Assembly (NCBI GenBank): GCA_945956975.1
Contig: CAMFKC010000072.1
Coordinates: 1 to 8,444, forward strand
Direction: 5' to 3'
Length of the DNA: 8,444 bases
From: an uncultured Methylocystaceae bacterium
GTDB lineage: Bacteria; Pseudomonadota; Alphaproteobacteria; Rhizobiales; Beijerinckiaceae
The notes under the pieces are model-generated. The model ran no database searches, was not told the origin of the DNA, and was given only the letters and a program-made list of their open reading frames with translations. Positions 6,355 through 8,444 of the stretch are shown here, one piece after another. Each line of letters starts with the position of its first letter. Within the stretch, counting starts at the first letter, position 1. Made by a program: the position numbers and the translations under genes.

Positions 6355-6411
6355 ACGCCGAACTTGACGCCGCGCAAGAACGGGCGCCGCCGGCGGGTCC
6401 TATGAACGGGC

Positions 6412-7137
6412 ATGTCTCTGGCCGAAACCGCCACGCGGCTTTGCGCGATGCGCAGCGCCGCCCGCTGCGGCATATGCTCGAATGTCTTTGCAGTGCTGTC
6501 GGACGACGAGCGCGCCGCGCTCGACCGCATGAGCAAGCGGATGGTTTTCGCCGCCAAGACCTTGGTGTTCGCGCAGGGCGACGCCGCGAACCGGGTGTTC
6601 AGCCTTTCCGAGGGCGTGGTGCGCATCTACAAGCTGCTGCCCGATGGACGCCGGCAGGTCGTCGGCTTCGCGCTGCCCGGCGACTTTCTCGGATTGACGC
6701 TGCACGAAGCGCACGCGCTGACCGCCGAGGCGATCGAGCCCAGCGTCTGCTGCGCATTTCCGCGGACGGCGCTTCGCCAGCTGATCGACGGGAACATTTC
6801 GGCGCTGCGGCGCATGAACCAGCTTGTCAGCGTGGAATTGTGCGCCGCGCACGAGCGGATGATGATGCTCGGCCGCTACACGGCGGAAGAAAAGATGGCG
6901 GGCTTCCTGCTCACCTGGCGCGAGAGGCAACGCGCGCGCGGGCGCGGCGCGAAGACCGTGCCGCTGCCGATGAGCCGTCGCGACATCGCCGACTTTCTCG
7001 GCCTGACCATCGAGACGGTGAGCCGCACCTTCACGCGGCTCGAACGCTCCGGCCTGATCGAGATCGTGTCCGGCGGCGTGCGCATCCTCGACGAGGCTCG
7101 GGCCGCGCAACTCGCGGCGGCTGCGCCGGCAAGTTGA
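6412..7137 (+). CDS. Crp/Fnr-family transcriptional regulator (FNR-like)
   Basis: This 241-residue DNA-binding protein has an effector beta-roll at about 24-120 (FAQGDAANRVFSLSEGVVRIY, split here as FAQGDAA and VFSLSEGVVRIY; DGRRQVVGFALPGDFLGL), a long dimer helix near 130-165, and a C-terminal winged helix-turn-helix. The recognition helix reads LGLTIETVSRTFTRL (196-210). E201, S204 and R205 match the E..SR contacts of FNR, so its target should resemble TTGAT-N4-ATCAA. Cysteines at 11, 19, 22 and the pair 113/114 suggest an iron-sulfur centre. The spacing C11-x7-C19-x2-C22 lacks one N-terminal cysteine of rhodobacterial FnrL as I recall it, and lacks the third cysteine of E. coli FNR. C114 corresponds to FNR C122. 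I chose ATG 6412. ATG 6448 (Met13) is also in frame but would lose C11. The gene ends 22 bases from the convergent ccmF. Confidence 0.93.
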   Translation: MSLAETATRLCAMRSAARCGICSNVFAVLSDDERAALDRMSKRMVFAAKTLVFAQGDAANRVFSLSEGVVRIYKLLPDGRRQVVGFALPGDFLGLTLHEAHALTAEAIEPSVCCAFPRTALRQLIDGNISALRRMNQLVSVELCAAHERMMMLGRYTAEEKMAGFLLTWRERQRARGRGAKTVPLPMSRRDIADFLGLTIETVSRTFTRLERSGLIEIVSGGVRILDEARAAQLAAAAPAS

Positions 7138-7159
7138 GCGCCCCGGCCGGCTCCGCCGG

Positions 7160-8444
7160 TCAGGCCGCCTTTTCGGCCTGTGGCCGGTTGCGCGCCATCC
7201 TGGGCGCGCCGACGCGCAGGCGCCGGTCCGACAGCGACAGCGCGCCGCCGGCCGCCATCACCAGGCCGCCGATCCAGATCAGAAGGACGAACGGCTTCCA
7301 GTAGACGCGCACGGTCGTCGTCTTGTCGGCGTTGATGTCGCCCAGCGCGACATACAACTGGCCGAGGCCGCGCCGCATGAGCGCGGCTTCCGACGTATTC
7401 ATGCTGCGTGCGGAGAAGGCGCGCTTGGAGGGTTCCATCACGCCGATCTCGCGGCCGTCGCGCAGCACGACCAGGCGCGCGACATCCGCCGTGAAGTTTG
7501 GTCCCTGACGCGGCCTCAGGCCTTCGTATTTCAACTCGTATCCGGCGATCGGGATCGTGTCGCCGGGCTTGTAGGCGCCAATCGTCTCGACGCCCCATGC
7601 CGTCTCGCAGACGATGCCGATCAGCGTCAGGCCGATGCCGACATGCGCGAACATCGTGCCCCAGGTCGAGCGCGGCAGGCCGCGGGCGCGGACGAGCGCG
7701 GTTCCGAAAGGCACGCGCAGGAAGCCCGAACGCTCGACCAGTTCGGCGACCGAGCCGGCGATCACGTAGAAGCCGAGACCGATTGCCGCAAGGGCGACGA
7801 CAGGCTTGCCCTGCAGCGCGAAGGCGATGACGACGCCCACCAGCGCGGCGACGAAGGCGAAGGTCAGGCGCTGCGCCGCGCCGCCGATGTCGCCCCGCTT
7901 CCAAGCCAGCAGGGGCCCGAAGGGCATGGCGAGGAGGATCGGCACGAACAGCGGCGCGAATGTGAGATTGAAGAAGGGCGCGCCGACTGAAATCTTCGCG
8001 CCCGTCAGCGCTTCGAGCGCCAGCGGATAGAGCGTGCCGACGAAGACCGTGGCGCAGGCCGTCGAGAGCAGCAGATTGTTCAGCACGAGCGCGCCTTCGC
8101 GCGAGATGGGCGCGAACAGGCCGCCCTGGCGCAGGCTTGGCGCGCGCCAGGCATAGAGCGCCAGCGCGCCGCCGATCAGCAGCACGAGAATGGCGAGAAT
8201 GAACACGCCGCGCGTCGGATCGCTGGCGAAGGCGTGCACGGAGGTGAGGACGCCGGAGCGCACGATGAACGTGCCGATCAGCGAGAGCGAGAAAGTGAGG
8301 ATGGACAGAAGAATCGTCCAGACCTTCAGCGCCTCGCGCTTTTCCATCACCAGTGCGGAATGGAGCAGCGCCGTGCCCGCGAGCCAGGGCATGAAGGAGG
8401 CGTTCTCGACCGGGTCCCAGAACCACCAGCCGCCCCAGCCGAGC
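7160..8444 (-). CDS. ccmF: cytochrome c maturation haem lyase subunit CcmF, 3' part (5' end outside window)
   Basis: CcmF is the inner-membrane subunit of system I that, with CcmH, attaches haem from holo-CcmE to apocytochrome c. The frame is open to the window edge, and the first visible residues are LGWGGWWFWDPVENASF, the periplasmic haem-handling WWD domain. The visible 427 residues match the C-terminal two thirds of a protein of about 660. By alignment from memory with E. coli CcmF, H28 (LLHSALV) corresponds to TM-His1, H70 (SVHAFA) to P-His2 and H267 (FAHVGIGLTL) to TM-His2. The first periplasmic histidine lies upstream of the window. Many hydrophobic segments are visible, ending with VLLIWIGGLVMAAGGALSLS and a basic tail. 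The TGA is at 7162-7160. The next gene downstream is convergent, so ccmH does not follow directly as it does in many relatives. Confidence 0.97.
   Translation of the reverse strand, partial: LGWGGWWFWDPVENASFMPWLAGTALLHSALVMEKREALKVWTILLSILTFSLSLIGTFIVRSGVLTSVHAFASDPTRGVFILAILVLLIGGALALYAWRAPSLRQGGLFAPISREGALVLNNLLLSTACATVFVGTLYPLALEALTGAKISVGAPFFNLTFAPLFVPILLAMPFGPLLAWKRGDIGGAAQRLTFAFVAALVGVVIAFALQGKPVVALAAIGLGFYVIAGSVAELVERSGFLRVPFGTALVRARGLPRSTWGTMFAHVGIGLTLIGIVCETAWGVETIGAYKPGDTIPIAGYELKYEGLRPRQGPNFTADVARLVVLRDGREIGVMEPSKRAFSARSMNTSEAALMRRGLGQLYVALGDINADKTTTVRVYWKPFVLLIWIGGLVMAAGGALSLSDRRLRVGAPRMARNRPQAEKAA
7161..7180. terminator. weak hairpin at the convergent regulator/ccmF ends
   Basis: CAGGCCG (7161-7167) pairs with CGGCCTG (7174-7180) around the loop CCTTTT. 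It overlaps the last codons of ccmF and begins 24 bases after the regulator stop, so it could help end the regulator transcript. A second small stem, CCGGC-TCC-GCCGG (7147-7159), lies in the 22-base gap. Neither is followed by a T-run, so termination here is a guess. Confidence 0.3.

Larger units (their letters stand above)
6222..6411. promoter_or_regulatory. divergent intergenic region between amidase operon and Crp/Fnr regulator
   Basis: This 190-base gap must hold promoters for the minus-strand operon and for the regulator. On the minus strand a TTGATA at 6253-6248 could be a -35 element, but the matching -10 is poor. On the plus strand a TTGAC at 6364-6368 lies 44 bases before the regulator ATG, again without a clear -10. 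TTGATA also contains an FNR half-site (TTGAT), but the partner half ATCAA is absent. The region contains a 15-bp hairpin (6256-6307) and a 6-bp palindrome (6339-6354). I see no small gene here that I would support. Confidence 0.5.

Noticed and set aside
6267..7304. 345-codon plus-strand open frame overlapping the regulator
   Set aside because: The product is low-complexity and arginine-rich, while the frame at 6412-7137 encodes a clear Crp/Fnr protein.
6876..8426. 516-codon minus-strand open frame overlapping ccmF and the regulator
   Set aside because: It is an out-of-frame shadow of ccmF, which itself has full family homology; there is no recognisable domain.
1..8444. CRISPR arrays, tRNA or rRNA genes, insertion sequences, toxin-antitoxin or defence genes
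   Set aside because: No direct-repeat array, cloverleaf, rRNA-like stretch, transposase or known defence domain could be seen on either strand.

Overview
The window is GC-rich chromosomal DNA of alphaproteobacterial type, most likely from the order Hyphomicrobiales. The guess rests on three things: high GC with strong third-position G/C use, protein families with typical alphaproteobacterial forms (CBS-CBS-BON protein, MFS_3 exporter, FNR-like regulator, system I cytochrome c maturation), and short palindromic intergenic repeats of kinds I associate with rhizobia and methanotrophic relatives such as Methylocystis and Methylosinus. The genus cannot be fixed from this sequence alone. There is no prophage, insertion sequence, CRISPR array, rRNA or tRNA in the window.

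Layout. Bases 1-1316 (+) hold the 3' two thirds of ilvD, dihydroxy-acid dehydratase of branched-chain amino acid synthesis. The 176-base gap after it carries a terminator-like hairpin and a pair of REP-like repeats in inverted orientation. Bases 1493-2218 (+) encode a DTW-domain protein, a likely tRNA aminocarboxypropyltransferase. A second palindromic element (2231-2311) fills the gap to a convergent block of four minus-strand genes. In transcription order these are an AMI1-like amidase (6221-5040), a CBS-CBS-BON protein (5025-4324), an MFS exporter (4314-3088) and an FkbM-family methyltransferase (3080-2313). They are separated by only 14, 9 and 7 bases, so they probably form one operon. A 190-base divergent region with a long hairpin and shorter palindromes separates the amidase from a Crp/Fnr-family regulator (6412-7137, +). 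That regulator converges on ccmF (8444-7160, -), the haem lyase subunit of cytochrome c maturation, which is cut at its 5' end by the window edge.

How the parts fit. ilvD, the DTW protein and ccmF are housekeeping genes. The four-gene operon has no obvious shared pathway. The regulator is next to a cytochrome c assembly gene and has FNR-type DNA-contact residues, so a link to oxygen or redox control is plausible but unproven. I did not find a convincing new multi-gene system. The points most worth checking are the non-coding structures, the unusual cysteine set of the regulator, and the unexplained operon.
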